From Collinsella aerofaciens (lineage in GTDB: Bacteria > Actinomycetota > Coriobacteriia > Coriobacteriales > Coriobacteriaceae), in contig NZ_CABJDK010000001.1 in the NCBI RefSeq assembly GCF_902364355.1, positions 368,264 to 432,263 of the forward strand: DNA of 64,000 nucleotides. Reading direction: 5' to 3'. The position numbers were made by a program, and so were the translations under genes. Below, piece after piece: positions 40,522 to 49,946 of the stretch. The notes beneath the pieces are model-generated. The model worked only from the letters and a program-made list of their open reading frames with translations, was not told the origin of the DNA and did no database searches. Each line of letters starts with the position of its first letter. Positions within the stretch are counted from its first letter, which is position 1.

Positions 40522-42084
40522 TTAGTCAAACTGGGTAACATCGATCAGGCGATTGGCCAACGAAAGATCGCTCTCGATGGGCACGAACTCGTCGCCCACG
40601 TGCATGAGTTCCTCGTCACCCTTTGCCAGCAGCAAGACAATGGTGGGGGCATCGGGGTTAACGTACTCCTCGCGCGCCGCCTTGAACGCCGCATGCACAG
40701 CGGCTTCGCGATCGAGGATGATCCTGTTCGGCGTATCGTCGGGAACATGTTCGGCAAGCTCGCGACAGACCTTCATCGGGTCCTCGTGAGCCGGGTCCTC
40801 GTTGGCAAAGATCATCAGGTCGGAATATGGTGCGGCCTCGCGCGGCAATTGCTCGCGGCGCTCCTGGGCCTTGCCGCCGGCGGCGCCAAACAGCGCAATG
40901 ACGGGGCTGGCAGGAAACGCACGTTTGACCGACGAGAACAGCGAACGGAATGAAAGCTGGTTGTGCGCGTAGTCCACAACGCAAATCACGCGGCCATCCT
41001 TCGACTCCACGACCTCCATGCGACCCGGCACACGCAGCTTGGAGAGGCCCTTCTTGATGACATCGATACCGATGCCAATCTCGCGCGCGGCGGCGATAGC
41101 GACCAGCGCGTTCTCCACGTTAAAGTCTCCCGCGATACCCAGCAGGACCTTCTCCCCCGCCTCGGGCTCGTCGGCGCTCATGCCGTGCAGGTTAAACTCG
41201 ATGTTAAAGCCAACCATGCGGACGTCGCTCGCCCACAGGCTTGCCTCGGGATGCTCGACGCCAACGGTCACCAAGCGCTCGGCCGTCGACGCTGCCTCCA
41301 GCACACGGTCGACCTCTTCGGTGCCCAGATTCACCACGGCGGTCTTTGCCTGGTCAAAGATCCTGAGTTTGCTCTCAAAATAATCCTCAAACGTAGGGTG
41401 TTCGATCGGCGAGATATGGTCGCGGCCGATGTTGAGGAAGCACGCCACGTCAAACGGCAGATTCTCGACGCGCTGGTACTTGAGCGCCTGGCTCGAGACC
41501 TCCATGACCATGGACTGGCGACCGGAAGTGCGGCAGTTGGCGATATGGCGCCAGACCTCGGGGGCCTCGGGCGTAGTATTGGTGCTCTCATAGCACTCGA
41601 TGCCATCGTCGGTACTCACCGAGCCGATCATGCCGCAGGACTCGCCCGCCGCTTTGATGATGGACTGGAGCATAAAAGCGGCCGTGGTCTTTCCCTTGGT
41701 ACCGGTGATACCCACGATCTTGACGTCGTGGTCGGGACGGTCGTAGACCTCCGGCGGCAACAGGGCCATGGCCGTGCGAACGCTATCAACAACCAGCATC
41801 GCAGCACCGCTCTCCTGCGCCAGCGGCTCCAGAGACTCGACCAGCGACTCCTCGCACACAAATGCGACAGCGCCCGCATCGAGCGCCATGCTCAAAAACG
41901 CGGGCTTAAAGGCAGCGCCTTTGCAAAAGAACACGTCACCTGCCGAGACCGCGCGCGAATCAAACGAGCAGCCGGTCACCGCGCGCTCGTCAACCTGCTC
42001 CGATGCGCGCAGCTCGCCGCACGCATCGAGTAGCTTGGCGAGCGTATCGACCGTGGTCACGGTTGCGGAATCCGAATGGTGCAT
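40522..42084 (-). CDS. murE: UDP-N-acetylmuramoyl-L-alanyl-D-glutamate ligase (MurE)
   Basis: 520 aa. The P-loop GITGTKGKTTAAFML, central block SSQALKYQRVENLPFDVACFLNIGRDH and VDYAHNQLSFRSLF are Mur ligase signatures. At the amino-acid recognition site the sequence is ANEDPAHEDP, where diaminopimelate enzymes have DNPR and lysine enzymes DNPA. The Arg that binds the second DAP carboxylate is missing, so the third stem residue is probably lysine or ornithine (inference; Collinsella walls are reported with ornithine). Confidence 0.92.
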   Translation of the reverse strand: MHHSDSATVTTVDTLAKLLDACGELRASEQVDERAVTGCSFDSRAVSAGDVFFCKGAAFKPAFLSMALDAGAVAFVCEESLVESLEPLAQESGAAMLVVDSVRTAMALLPPEVYDRPDHDVKIVGITGTKGKTTAAFMLQSIIKAAGESCGMIGSVSTDDGIECYESTNTTPEAPEVWRHIANCRTSGRQSMVMEVSSQALKYQRVENLPFDVACFLNIGRDHISPIEHPTFEDYFESKLRIFDQAKTAVVNLGTEEVDRVLEAASTAERLVTVGVEHPEASLWASDVRMVGFNIEFNLHGMSADEPEAGEKVLLGIAGDFNVENALVAIAAAREIGIGIDVIKKGLSKLRVPGRMEVVESKDGRVICVVDYAHNQLSFRSLFSSVKRAFPASPVIALFGAAGGKAQERREQLPREAAPYSDLMIFANEDPAHEDPMKVCRELAEHVPDDTPNRIILDREAAVHAAFKAAREEYVNPDAPTIVLLLAKGDEELMHVGDEFVPIESDLSLANRLIDVTQFD

Positions 42085-42143
42085 CTTTCACCTTTCTCAG
42101 CCATTGGCAGGGACGGCTTTTATAGTAACTGAAACGCGCCATG

Positions 42144-42169
42144 CAAAAACGGCTCCCGGAGGAGCCGTT
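42144..42169 (-). terminator. Terminator of asnB
   Basis: Minus strand: AACGGCTCC TCCG GGAGCCGTT, a 9-bp perfect stem, then TTTGC. It lies 25 bp after the asnB stop. Confidence 0.88.
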
Positions 42170-42194
42170 ACGCGCAGGCGTTCGTAAGCCGAGG

Positions 42195-44075
42195 CTAGGC
42201 AGCCTGAACAGCGGGCTGGTCCTCGTCGATAAAGAAGCGCTTGTACCACACCAGGAACACGAGCGGCGTATAGATCTTGCGCTGGAAATCGCCCTTGCCC
42301 GCAAAGTGCAGATCGAGCAGGTGCATGAGCTCGTCGGTATCGAAGAACTCGCTTGCCCACGGCGCGGTGAAGTACTCCTTGACATAGTCGTACCACTTTT
42401 GCTCGCGCAGCCAGTAGACAATCGGCACCGGGAAGCCCACCTTGGGACGGGTGGCCCACTCATCGGGCAGCGACTTGTTGGCAGCGTGGCGGAGTACCTG
42501 CTTGTTGCCGTTCTCGTTGATGCGGTAGCGGTCGGGAATGTGCTCGGCGAACTCCATGACTTTGCGGTCCAGGAAGGGCACGCGCAGCTCCAGCGAATGT
42601 GCCATGCACATCTTGTCGGCCTTGAGCAGAATGTCGCCCGGGAGCCACATGTTCATGTCCAGGTACTGCTTCTTGACCAGCTCGGGCTGACCCTTCACGC
42701 GCGCATAGATGGGAGCGGCGAGCTCGAAGGCGCCATCGCCGGTGTTGTACTCGGGCTTGAGCACGCCGTCGACCTCGCGCTCCGGCCATACCAGAGCCTG
42801 TCCCAGGAACGACTTCTCGGGGATCTCGGCACCCTTGACCAGGAAGTTATGCCCCTTGAAGTACGGCATATGCAGCGCCAGGTTACCGAGCGCGCGACGG
42901 ATGGGCAGCGGCACCATCTTTTTGTACTTGCGCACCGGGACCGTGTCCTCGTAGTAGGCGTAGCCGCCAAAGAGCTCGTCGGCACCTTCGCCCGAAAGCA
43001 CGACGGTGACGTCCTTGCGGGCCATCTCGGCCAAGAACCATAGCGGCACGGAAGACAGGTTGGACTGCGGCTCGTCCATGTGATACTGGATGTCCTCGAG
43101 CGCACCGAAGAACTCGTCGGCGGTAATCATCTTGCGGACATTCTCGACGCCGAGCTTGTCGGATAGCTCCTTGGCGTAGTTAGTCTCGTTGAAATTCTTG
43201 TAATCGAAGCCCACCGAGAAGGTCTTGTCGGGCATGAGGCAAGCGGCGATGTAGCTGGAGTCGACGCCACCGGAGAGGAACGACGCGACCTTAACATCAG
43301 CGATGCGATGGGCCTCAACGCTCTCGTGCACGACCTCGTCCAGCTCGTCGACGTACTCCTCGAACGGCTTCTCGACGGCGGAGTAATCGCAATCCCAATA
43401 ACGCTCGATGCTCATCTTGCCGGTCGGGATGTCTACGGTAAAGTAATGCGCCGGCGGCAGCTTGTAGACACCCTCGAAGAAGGTCTCCTCGGTTGCCGAA
43501 TACTGCAACGTCATGTACGGACGCAGGGCCTTTTTGTTGACCGCCTTGTGGAAGTGCGGGTAGTCCAGGAAGCTCTTGATCTCGGAACCAAAAAGCACGC
43601 CCGGAGCGCCGTCGCCCGCATCGGCCATGGGATAGTAGTAGAGCGGCTTGATGCCAAAGATATCGCGGGCGCCAAAAAGCTTGTTCTTCTTCTTGTCCCA
43701 GATGACGAAGGCGTACATACCGCGCAGGCGATCGAGGACGGCCTCGCCCCACTCCTCGTAGCCGTGCAGGAGGCTCTCGGTGTCGGCGCCGCAGTGGAAC
43801 TTGTAGCCCTTGGCCTCGAGCTCGGAACGGAGTTCTTGGAAGTTGTAGATCTCGCCGTTGAAGACGATAACGACGCTGCCGTCCTCATTGGCCATGGGCT
43901 GAGCGCCGGCCTCGGTCAGGTCGAGGATCGACAAGCGGCGGAAGCCCAGGGCAACGCGGCCGTCGATAAACTGACCGCCCATGTCGGGACCGCGATGGAC
44001 GATGCGGTCCATCATCTTGGTGAGCACCTCGGATTGGTTATCCGTCCCACCGACAAAACCGACAAAACCGCACAT
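42195..44075 (-). CDS. asnB: Asparagine synthase (glutamine-hydrolysing)
   Basis: 626 aa. The N-terminal Cys2 amidotransferase domain (MCGFVGFVGG, RGPDMGGQF, FNGEIYNFQELR) is followed by the synthetase domain with the PP-loop SFLSGGVDSSYIAA. The glutamine-site and ATP-site residues look intact. It makes asparagine from aspartate, glutamine and ATP. In some wall types with an aspartate cross-bridge, AsnB paralogues amidate peptidoglycan; the sequence alone does not decide. Single gene. Confidence 0.94.
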   Translation of the reverse strand: MCGFVGFVGGTDNQSEVLTKMMDRIVHRGPDMGGQFIDGRVALGFRRLSILDLTEAGAQPMANEDGSVVIVFNGEIYNFQELRSELEAKGYKFHCGADTESLLHGYEEWGEAVLDRLRGMYAFVIWDKKKNKLFGARDIFGIKPLYYYPMADAGDGAPGVLFGSEIKSFLDYPHFHKAVNKKALRPYMTLQYSATEETFFEGVYKLPPAHYFTVDIPTGKMSIERYWDCDYSAVEKPFEEYVDELDEVVHESVEAHRIADVKVASFLSGGVDSSYIAACLMPDKTFSVGFDYKNFNETNYAKELSDKLGVENVRKMITADEFFGALEDIQYHMDEPQSNLSSVPLWFLAEMARKDVTVVLSGEGADELFGGYAYYEDTVPVRKYKKMVPLPIRRALGNLALHMPYFKGHNFLVKGAEIPEKSFLGQALVWPEREVDGVLKPEYNTGDGAFELAAPIYARVKGQPELVKKQYLDMNMWLPGDILLKADKMCMAHSLELRVPFLDRKVMEFAEHIPDRYRINENGNKQVLRHAANKSLPDEWATRPKVGFPVPIVYWLREQKWYDYVKEYFTAPWASEFFDTDELMHLLDLHFAGKGDFQRKIYTPLVFLVWYKRFFIDEDQPAVQAA

Positions 44076-44262
44076 ATACTATCCCCTCTGCTGTTGCTGG
44101 GCATCAAATCGAATCAGTAGCTTTTGAGTATACCCGAGGGCGTAAAGAGGGGCGGAATGTTCAGGCAATCTCAACTGAATCAGCTCCGCTGTGACACGCG
44201 ACGGTTACCTTTAATGGATATGAGATGAATGAGGCGATTGTTTTGCTATACTCTCTCCGCAC

Positions 44263-44338
44263 GGGCGATTGGCGCAACGGTTAGCGCAGGTGCTTTACAC
44301 GCACAAGGCTGGGGGTTCGAATCCCTCATCGCCCACCA
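44263..44338 (+). tRNA. tRNA-Val (TAC)
   Basis: 76 nt with encoded CCA. Acceptor GGGCGAT pairs with ATCGCCC. The anticodon loop TTTACAC gives TAC. A TATACT box 17 bp upstream is a likely -10. Its last 18 bases and terminator are duplicated about 185 bp downstream. Confidence 0.93.
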
Positions 44339-44406
44339 CTGATTTGATAGGCTCCCAGCTATGGGGGCCTTTCATTTTTGGGCCCATCGCAGAGGGATTC
44401 GAACCC
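44321..44406 (+). repeat. tRNA-Val tail repeat, copy 1
   Basis: It contains the T-arm 3' half and acceptor end of tRNA-Val, the terminator AGGCTCCC..GGGGGCCT-TTCATTTTT (44349-44379), and then an inverted T-arm-like GGGATTCGAACCC (44394-44406). The whole unit recurs at 44506 with about 80 percent identity by eye. Confidence 0.75.
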
Positions 44407-44505
44407 GAAAGGGTGCGGAGCTGAGGAAACGCGAAGCGTTTTCCAGCGCAGCACGCGAGGGCCGTAGGCCCGAAGCGAGAGCGGACGGCGTCAGCCGCAC
44501 GCGAC
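44407..44505. other. Hairpin-rich spacer between tRNA-Val tail repeats
   Basis: 99 bp with three overlapping palindromes: GGAAAACGCTTCGCGTTTCC type (44423-44442), GGGCCGTAGGCCC (44459-44471) and CGGACGGCGTCAGCCG (44482-44497). Short frames on both strands are tRNA and palindrome artefacts, not genes. Confidence 0.55.
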
Positions 44506-44592
44506 ATCCCTCATCGCCCACCACTGAATTGTTAGGCCCCCAGCGATGGAGGCCTTTCCTTTTTTCAGGCCCAGCGCATGGGATTCGAACCC
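44506..44592 (+). repeat. tRNA-Val tail repeat, copy 2
   Basis: The first 22 bases (ATCCCTCATCGCCCACCACT and GA) are identical to the tRNA-Val 3' region. The terminator AGGCCCCC..GGAGGCCT and an inverted GGGATTCGAACCC (44580-44592) follow. No 5' half of a tRNA precedes it. Confidence 0.75.
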
Positions 44593-44618
44593 ACCAGCAC
44601 GTCTGTCACAAAGGCCGT

Positions 44619-44833
44619 GGCCAGAAAATGGCAAAAATGAGTACTGCTACCTTGCTTACAACATATCAAAAGATAGTATTTGCTTAAGTTACGCAACATA
44701 TGTCCATTATAAGGACTAACAATTGGATCAAAATCGTACATTCATCGCCATTTCGACTAGCTATCTGGCCTTATTAGTCCAAAATTGCTGCTACCAAATC
44801 GATAACAGTACTCATATTTGATGTTTTTTGACC
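44619..44833. mobile_element. MITE-like AT-rich element with 33-bp imperfect terminal inverted repeats
   Basis: The left end (44619-44651, GGCCAGAAAATGGCAAAAAT..) and right end (44801-44833, ..ATGTTTTTTGACC) match in inverted orientation at 24 of 33 bases, with a perfect ATGAGTACTG / CAGTACTCAT core. The 215-bp interior is clearly richer in A+T than the surroundings and has no reading frame. A second inverted pair GGACTAA / TTAGTCC lies inside. No clear target-site duplication was found. The rest of the gap to argD (44834-44950) holds only a GCCTTAG/CTAAGGC hairpin. Confidence 0.55.
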
Positions 44834-44950
44834 AGCAGGTCTCCCCGCCTTAGCAAATCTAAGGCAAAACGGGCTCCAGACCGCTGAATCATGCCACATA
44901 GGGCACGTCCGCAGTCCGGAACCCGGTCAAAGTTAAGTTATTTCGCTGTG

Positions 44951-46234
44951 TTAGGCCAAAACGTCCGACAGGATCTCGATCAGACTGTCCACGTCGGATT
45001 CCTCGCAGACGAGCGGCGGCAGGAAACGCAGCGTATGAGCACCCGTAGCGTTAGTCACGGCACCGGCGGCCAGCGCGCGGGCAACAATATCATGCGCGTC
45101 GCCCGCGGCATCATCCAGATCACAGCCGAACATCAAGCCGCGGCCACGCACCTCGGTCACGTGCGGCAGCTTGGCGAGCTTTGCCTCCATATAGGCGCCT
45201 ACCTTGGCAACATGGTCGGCATAATCGCCGTGCACGAGCGCGGAGAGCGTCGCGGCGCACGCCGCGATGGCCAAGCAGCTACCGCCAAAAGTCGAACCGT
45301 GGTCGCCCGGCTTAAACACGTCGGCAATCTCCTTCTTTGCTACGACGGCACCCATGGGCACGCCATCAGCAATGCCCTTGGCAAGGCTCATGATGCCGGG
45401 TTCCACGCCATAGGTTTGGAATGCAAACGGCTTGCCGCAGCGGAAGATGCCGCACTGGACCTCGTCGGCGATAAGCACGGCGCCCACTTCGTGTGCCAGG
45501 TCGCGCGCTGCCGCCATAAACTCCTCGGTCATGGGGTGCACGCCACTCTCACCCTGGATCGGCTCGAGCATCACGGCACATATTTCGCTCCCCAGCTGCT
45601 TAAAGATCGCACGCAGTTCATTGATATCGTTGGGCGTACAGGCCACAAAGCCACCCGGCAGCGGGCGGAAACTATCCTGCAGCCAATCCTGCATGGTGGC
45701 GGCAATGGTCTCGAGCGTACGGCCGTGGAAGCCGCCGCGCATGCACACGATAGTGTTGCCGCCGTTACCGGCACGCTTGGCGTACAGGCGCGCGAGCTTC
45801 ATCGAGCCCTCGTTGGCCTCGGCGCCGGAGTTGGCAAAGAAGGTCTCCCAAACCTGCTCATCCGCAGCCGGGGCACCAAGAGCAGCTGCCGTGGTCTCAT
45901 CGCCGGCGGCAATGGCATCGGCAAGCACGCGTGCACCATCTAAGTCGTCGTTGGCAAGCTTGGACAGCAGCGCCGCGACCTGCCCACGCTGCTCGATGTA
46001 GAAGTAATTGGAGACATGCATGAGCTTTTTGGTCTGTGCCTCGAGCGCCGAGAGCACGGCCGGGTCACCATGACCTAGGCTGCACACGCCGATGCCGGCA
46101 AGAAAGTCGAGGTACTCACGGCCATCGTCGCCGGTGAGCTTCATGCCGTGACCCTCGACAAACTCGACCGGAGAGCGGCCAAAGGTATGCATAACGTAAT
46201 GGGATTCAAGCGATTGCTGAGCTGCAAGTGACAT
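44951..46234 (-). CDS. argD: Acetylornithine aminotransferase
   Basis: 427 aa, class III PLP aminotransferase. HTFGRSPVEFVEGHG, FFANSGAEANEGSMKLAR, VLIADEVQCGIFRCGKPF and the PLP lysine in MSLAKGIADGVPMG are present. It makes N-acetylornithine. It is the last gene of argC-argJ-argB-argD; a 69-bp gap separates it from argB. Confidence 0.93.
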   Translation of the reverse strand: MSLAAQQSLESHYVMHTFGRSPVEFVEGHGMKLTGDDGREYLDFLAGIGVCSLGHGDPAVLSALEAQTKKLMHVSNYFYIEQRGQVAALLSKLANDDLDGARVLADAIAAGDETTAAALGAPAADEQVWETFFANSGAEANEGSMKLARLYAKRAGNGGNTIVCMRGGFHGRTLETIAATMQDWLQDSFRPLPGGFVACTPNDINELRAIFKQLGSEICAVMLEPIQGESGVHPMTEEFMAAARDLAHEVGAVLIADEVQCGIFRCGKPFAFQTYGVEPGIMSLAKGIADGVPMGAVVAKKEIADVFKPGDHGSTFGGSCLAIAACAATLSALVHGDYADHVAKVGAYMEAKLAKLPHVTEVRGRGLMFGCDLDDAAGDAHDIVARALAAGAVTNATGAHTLRFLPPLVCEESDVDSLIEILSDVLA

Positions 46235-46303
46235 GGGATGCCTTTCGTTGGGCGCCAGACGGCGCAGGCCTATGGGTGCAGGAATGGGGCGGCTGCGAGT
46301 CAG

Positions 46304-47284
46304 TTAGACCGTCTGAAGCTTCTCGACCTCGTCGAGGTTCTCGGTCAGACGCGCAGCAAACGTCGAAAGCGGATGCGGATGCGTATCGAACTCGTAAGCC
46401 GTCTCGGTGGAATGGATCACGGTGCCGACGCCGGCATCGGTCAGCAGCTCCAGCAGCAGCGAATGCGGCGTGGTGCCGTTGATGATGTTAGCGCGAAATA
46501 CGCCGCCGGCAAGCGCATCGACGGCCGCGTGCAGCTTGGGAATCATGCCCTTATCGACCTCGCCGCCGTAGAGCATTTCGTTAACCTCGTCGAGTGTTAG
46601 GTTGGAGATGAGTGAGTCTTTATCGCTAAAGTCCTTGTACAGGCCGTCGACGTCGGTCAAAAAGATCGCCTTGTGCGCGTGGAGCGCTGCCGCAACGGCA
46701 CCGGCGGCGGTATCGGCGTTGATGTTGAAGAAACCGCCGTCCTCCCCCGCCGCGACGGTAGCGATGACGGGGATGTACTCGCTATCGAGTAAGCGCTCGA
46801 TATAGTCGGTGTTGACGTGCGTCACTTTGCCCACGCGACCGAGCTCGGGGTCGAGCGGCTCGGCGATGAGCGTGCCGGCATCGCTGCCCGACACGCCCAC
46901 GGCCAGGTTGCCGTGGTGGTTGATGGCAGCAACCAGCTCCTGGTTAACCTTGCCGCCCAGCACCTCGCGCACGATATCCATCGTCGCCGGCGTGGTCACG
47001 CGCTGGCCGTTCTTAAACTCGACGGGAATATCGTAATGGCTCAGCGCCTCGTTGATAGCCTTGCCGCCGCCGTGCACGATGACGGGGCGCATACCGATGA
47101 TCTTGAGCAAAACGATGTCGCTCATCACGTCGCGGCGCAGCTGCTCATCAACCATGGCGGCTCCGCCATATTTGATAACAACCGTCTTGCCGGTCAGGTT
47201 CTTAATCCACGGCAGCGCTTCGAACAGCAGCTGCGCGGTTGCTTCGTTGGATTCGCTCGAACGACAATCGCGTGCGAATTTCAT
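46304..47284 (-). CDS. argB: Acetylglutamate kinase
   Basis: 326 aa from ATG 47284 after GAGG. It has TVVIKYGGAAM (ATP site Lys), VHGGGKAINEAL, NTDYIERLL and INADTAAGAVAAAL. It phosphorylates N-acetylglutamate, the step that arginine inhibits in many bacteria. The N-terminal helix before the kinase core fits the arginine-sensitive hexameric type, but that is only an inference. It follows argJ by 81 bp. Confidence 0.93.
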   Translation of the reverse strand: MKFARDCRSSESNEATAQLLFEALPWIKNLTGKTVVIKYGGAAMVDEQLRRDVMSDIVLLKIIGMRPVIVHGGGKAINEALSHYDIPVEFKNGQRVTTPATMDIVREVLGGKVNQELVAAINHHGNLAVGVSGSDAGTLIAEPLDPELGRVGKVTHVNTDYIERLLDSEYIPVIATVAAGEDGGFFNINADTAAGAVAAALHAHKAIFLTDVDGLYKDFSDKDSLISNLTLDEVNEMLYGGEVDKGMIPKLHAAVDALAGGVFRANIINGTTPHSLLLELLTDAGVGTVIHSTETAYEFDTHPHPLSTFAARLTENLDEVEKLQTV

Positions 47285-47365
47285 AATCTGCCTCGTCTTT
47301 CGTATCGTTATCGCGCCGTGCTCCGCTGTCCGCAATCGCGGCAAGATGCGCAGCGTGCCTGGAAT

Positions 47366-48634
47366 CTAGGAACGGTAGTCGCCGTTAATGGAGATGTACT
47401 CGTGCGTGAGGTCGCAGGTCCACACGGTCGTTGCCGCGTCGCCTGCGCCCAGGTCGGCCGAGATCACGATCTCGGGCGCCTCGAAACGTCGTAGAGCCTC
47501 GTCCTCGTCAAAGGGAACAGTCAGACCGTCGCGACAGACAGGCATGCCCATCATGTCGATGGAAACGTCTTCCTGATTAAACTTCACGCCGCACTTGCCA
47601 AGCGCCATAGCAACGCGGCCCCAGTTGCAGTCGTGGCCGGCGATGCAGGTCTTAACGAGCGGCGAGTTGGCAACGGCACGGGCGGCGATATCGGCCTCCT
47701 CGTCGTTGGCGGCGCCGGTAACGTTGACCGTAACGAGCTTGGATGCGCCCTCACCATCGGCGGCGATATTGCGCGCCAGGCTCTCGCACACCTCGTGCAC
47801 GGCAAATGCCAACTCGTCAAAGGCATCGGAGCCCTCGACGATAGGCTCGGCATCTGCGGCAGCGGCGCCGGAGGCAAGCATGATGCAGGTGTCGTTGGTC
47901 GAGGTGTCGGAATCGACCGTTACCTTGTTAAAGGTCTGCTTGACGGTCGAGAGCAGCAGGGCATGAAGTGCCGCAGGCTCGACGGGGGCATCGGTGGTGA
48001 TAACTGCGATCATGGTGGCCATGTTGGGCATGATCATGCCCGAGCCCTTGCACATTCCGCCTACCGTATAGACATTGCCCGCATGACCCGCAGCCTCACT
48101 GACGTAGGATACGGCGTACTCCTTGGAGTGCGTGTCGGTCGTCATGATGGCGCGAGCGGCATCGGCACCGCCATGGGCAGAGAGCGCCTCGAAGGCGGAC
48201 GGAACGGCCGTCTCAAATGTGTCGATGGGCAGAATCTGTCCAATCACACCTGTGGATGCAACTAGGATCTGCTGGGGCTCGCAGCCGATGACCTGCGATG
48301 CGATGCTGCACGTCTCGCGCGCGCATGCAAGGCCGGTCTCACCCGTGGCGGCGTTGGCATTGCCAGAGTTGACCGAAACGCCGGCGATGGTTCCGTAGCC
48401 CTTGTCGGCACCGCCCAGGTTGGCACGGCTCACCTGCACGGGCGCCGCGCAAAAGCGATTGGTGGTAAACACGCCGGCACCGGGACAGGGTTTATCGGGC
48501 ACGACGAGCGCGTAATCCAGGCGCTCGGGGTTCTTGCGGAACCCAGCATGGATGCCCGCAGCCTTAAAACCAGCCGCAGCCGTAACGCCGCCCTCGACGG
48601 CGCGAATCTTGATATCAAACAGCTCGGTATTCAT
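47366..48634 (-). CDS. argJ: Bifunctional glutamate N-acetyltransferase / amino-acid acetyltransferase
   Basis: 422 aa. The self-cleavage site lies in KGSGMIMPNMATMIAVI (usual ATML, here ATMI), with Thr as the nucleophile. The C-terminal CNWGRVAMALGK and the end HEYISINGDYRS are typical. It recycles the acetyl group and can also make acetylglutamate, which fits the absence of argA and argE in this operon. Confidence 0.95.
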   Translation of the reverse strand: MNTELFDIKIRAVEGGVTAAAGFKAAGIHAGFRKNPERLDYALVVPDKPCPGAGVFTTNRFCAAPVQVSRANLGGADKGYGTIAGVSVNSGNANAATGETGLACARETCSIASQVIGCEPQQILVASTGVIGQILPIDTFETAVPSAFEALSAHGGADAARAIMTTDTHSKEYAVSYVSEAAGHAGNVYTVGGMCKGSGMIMPNMATMIAVITTDAPVEPAALHALLLSTVKQTFNKVTVDSDTSTNDTCIMLASGAAAADAEPIVEGSDAFDELAFAVHEVCESLARNIAADGEGASKLVTVNVTGAANDEEADIAARAVANSPLVKTCIAGHDCNWGRVAMALGKCGVKFNQEDVSIDMMGMPVCRDGLTVPFDEDEALRRFEAPEIVISADLGAGDAATTVWTCDLTHEYISINGDYRS

Positions 48635-48768
48635 CGTCTTTATGACTCCTTATGTCAAACAAAAAACGGACATCGGTTGGTGCGCCATGCCAGTCGTGAT
48701 CATGAGACCAGCTTAAGAGTGGCGCCCCACTCGATGCCCGACTACCAAATCGTTAACAATCGAATGTG

Positions 48769-49839
48769 CTACACCGGGCACGCCACTGTGGGCAAGCCTC
48801 GTCGCTCGTCAAAGCCAAAGACGATATTGGCGCACTGGACCGCTTGGCCCGCAGCGCCCTTGCACAGATTGTCGATGGCGCCCGTCGCCACCAGCACGCC
48901 CGCGCGTTTGTTGAACGCAAGGCCAATCTGGGCGGCGTTGGTGCCGACGACCGAAGCCGTCTTGGGCTGCTGGTCGGCATCGAGCACGCGCACAAAGGTG
49001 CGTCCAGCGTAGAACTGCTTGTAATAGTCGACGACATCCTCAAGAGCCAGGGAGTCGATGGCCTGCGGCGTGAGCGGCAGCGTCACCGTGGAAAGCAGGC
49101 CGCGCTTGAGCGGTGCCAGGTGCGGGGTAAAGACGACGCGATCTGTTAGACCAAGGATTTGCTCGATTTCGGGCGTGTGACGATGCTTACCCACGCCGTA
49201 GGCCTCCAAGTTCTCGTCGGCGCTGCAAAAATGGGTGCGGGCGTTGCAGGACTTACCGGCGCCCGTCACGCCGCTAATGGCATCGACAATCACGGGACCG
49301 TTCTCGGCCACCCAGCCCGCACGCACGGCAGGAGCGGCAGCAAGGCTCGTTGCGGTGGGATAGCAGCCGGCGCAGGCGACCAACACGGGCCTGCCAGCGG
49401 CATGGTTGGAAGCAGCGGTCTCTAAGTCCTGGCAGAACAGCTCGGGCAGACCGAAGGCGCGGGTCTTGAGCAACTCGGGGCTCGTGTGCTCGGCGGCATA
49501 CCAGGCCTCAAAGGTGGCCGGATCGCTCAGGCGATAGTCGGCCGAGAGGTCAATGCAGGAGACTCCCGCGGCAAGCAGGGCGGGCACCTGAGCCATGGCA
49601 GCCGTGTGCGGCACGGCCAAAAATACCGCGTCACAGTTCTTGAGCTCGGGGGCATCATGCGTCGTGAAGACAAGATCGCTTACGCCGGTGAAGCTCGGGT
49701 ACACCGCAGACAACGGCTGGCCGGCATCGGCGTTGGACGTAATGGCAACAAGTTCAAACTCGGGATGGCCGAGCACGAGGCGAATGAGCTCGGCTCCGGC
49801 ATATCCAGCCGCGCCGACGATTCCAACCTTCAAAGACAT
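48769..49839 (-). CDS. argC: N-acetyl-gamma-glutamyl-phosphate reductase
   Basis: 356 aa. It has the NADP site VGIVGAAGYAGAELIRL, the active-site Cys in LVACAGCYPTATSLA, and SGVTGAGKSCNARTHFC. It reduces acetylglutamyl phosphate. First gene of argCJBD. A probable ArgR palindrome lies about 105 bp upstream. argF, argG and argH are not in the window. Confidence 0.95.
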   Translation of the reverse strand: MSLKVGIVGAAGYAGAELIRLVLGHPEFELVAITSNADAGQPLSAVYPSFTGVSDLVFTTHDAPELKNCDAVFLAVPHTAAMAQVPALLAAGVSCIDLSADYRLSDPATFEAWYAAEHTSPELLKTRAFGLPELFCQDLETAASNHAAGRPVLVACAGCYPTATSLAAAPAVRAGWVAENGPVIVDAISGVTGAGKSCNARTHFCSADENLEAYGVGKHRHTPEIEQILGLTDRVVFTPHLAPLKRGLLSTVTLPLTPQAIDSLALEDVVDYYKQFYAGRTFVRVLDADQQPKTASVVGTNAAQIGLAFNKRAGVLVATGAIDNLCKGAAGQAVQCANIVFGFDERRGLPTVACPV

Positions 49840-49946
49840 ATCAGACTCCTTGTCTGCGATTTATGCACCGATGCGCATTTCGCAGCGGTCGTTATGAAGT
49901 GGGTTGAAACTTTAGCACCAAAAGATGCATTAACACGTAAATGGCT

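Noticed and set aside
44295..44687. Small frames on both strands over the tRNA-Val repeats
   Set aside because: They translate tRNA T-arm and palindrome sequence. Such frames are a known annotation artefact, and no ribosome site fits.
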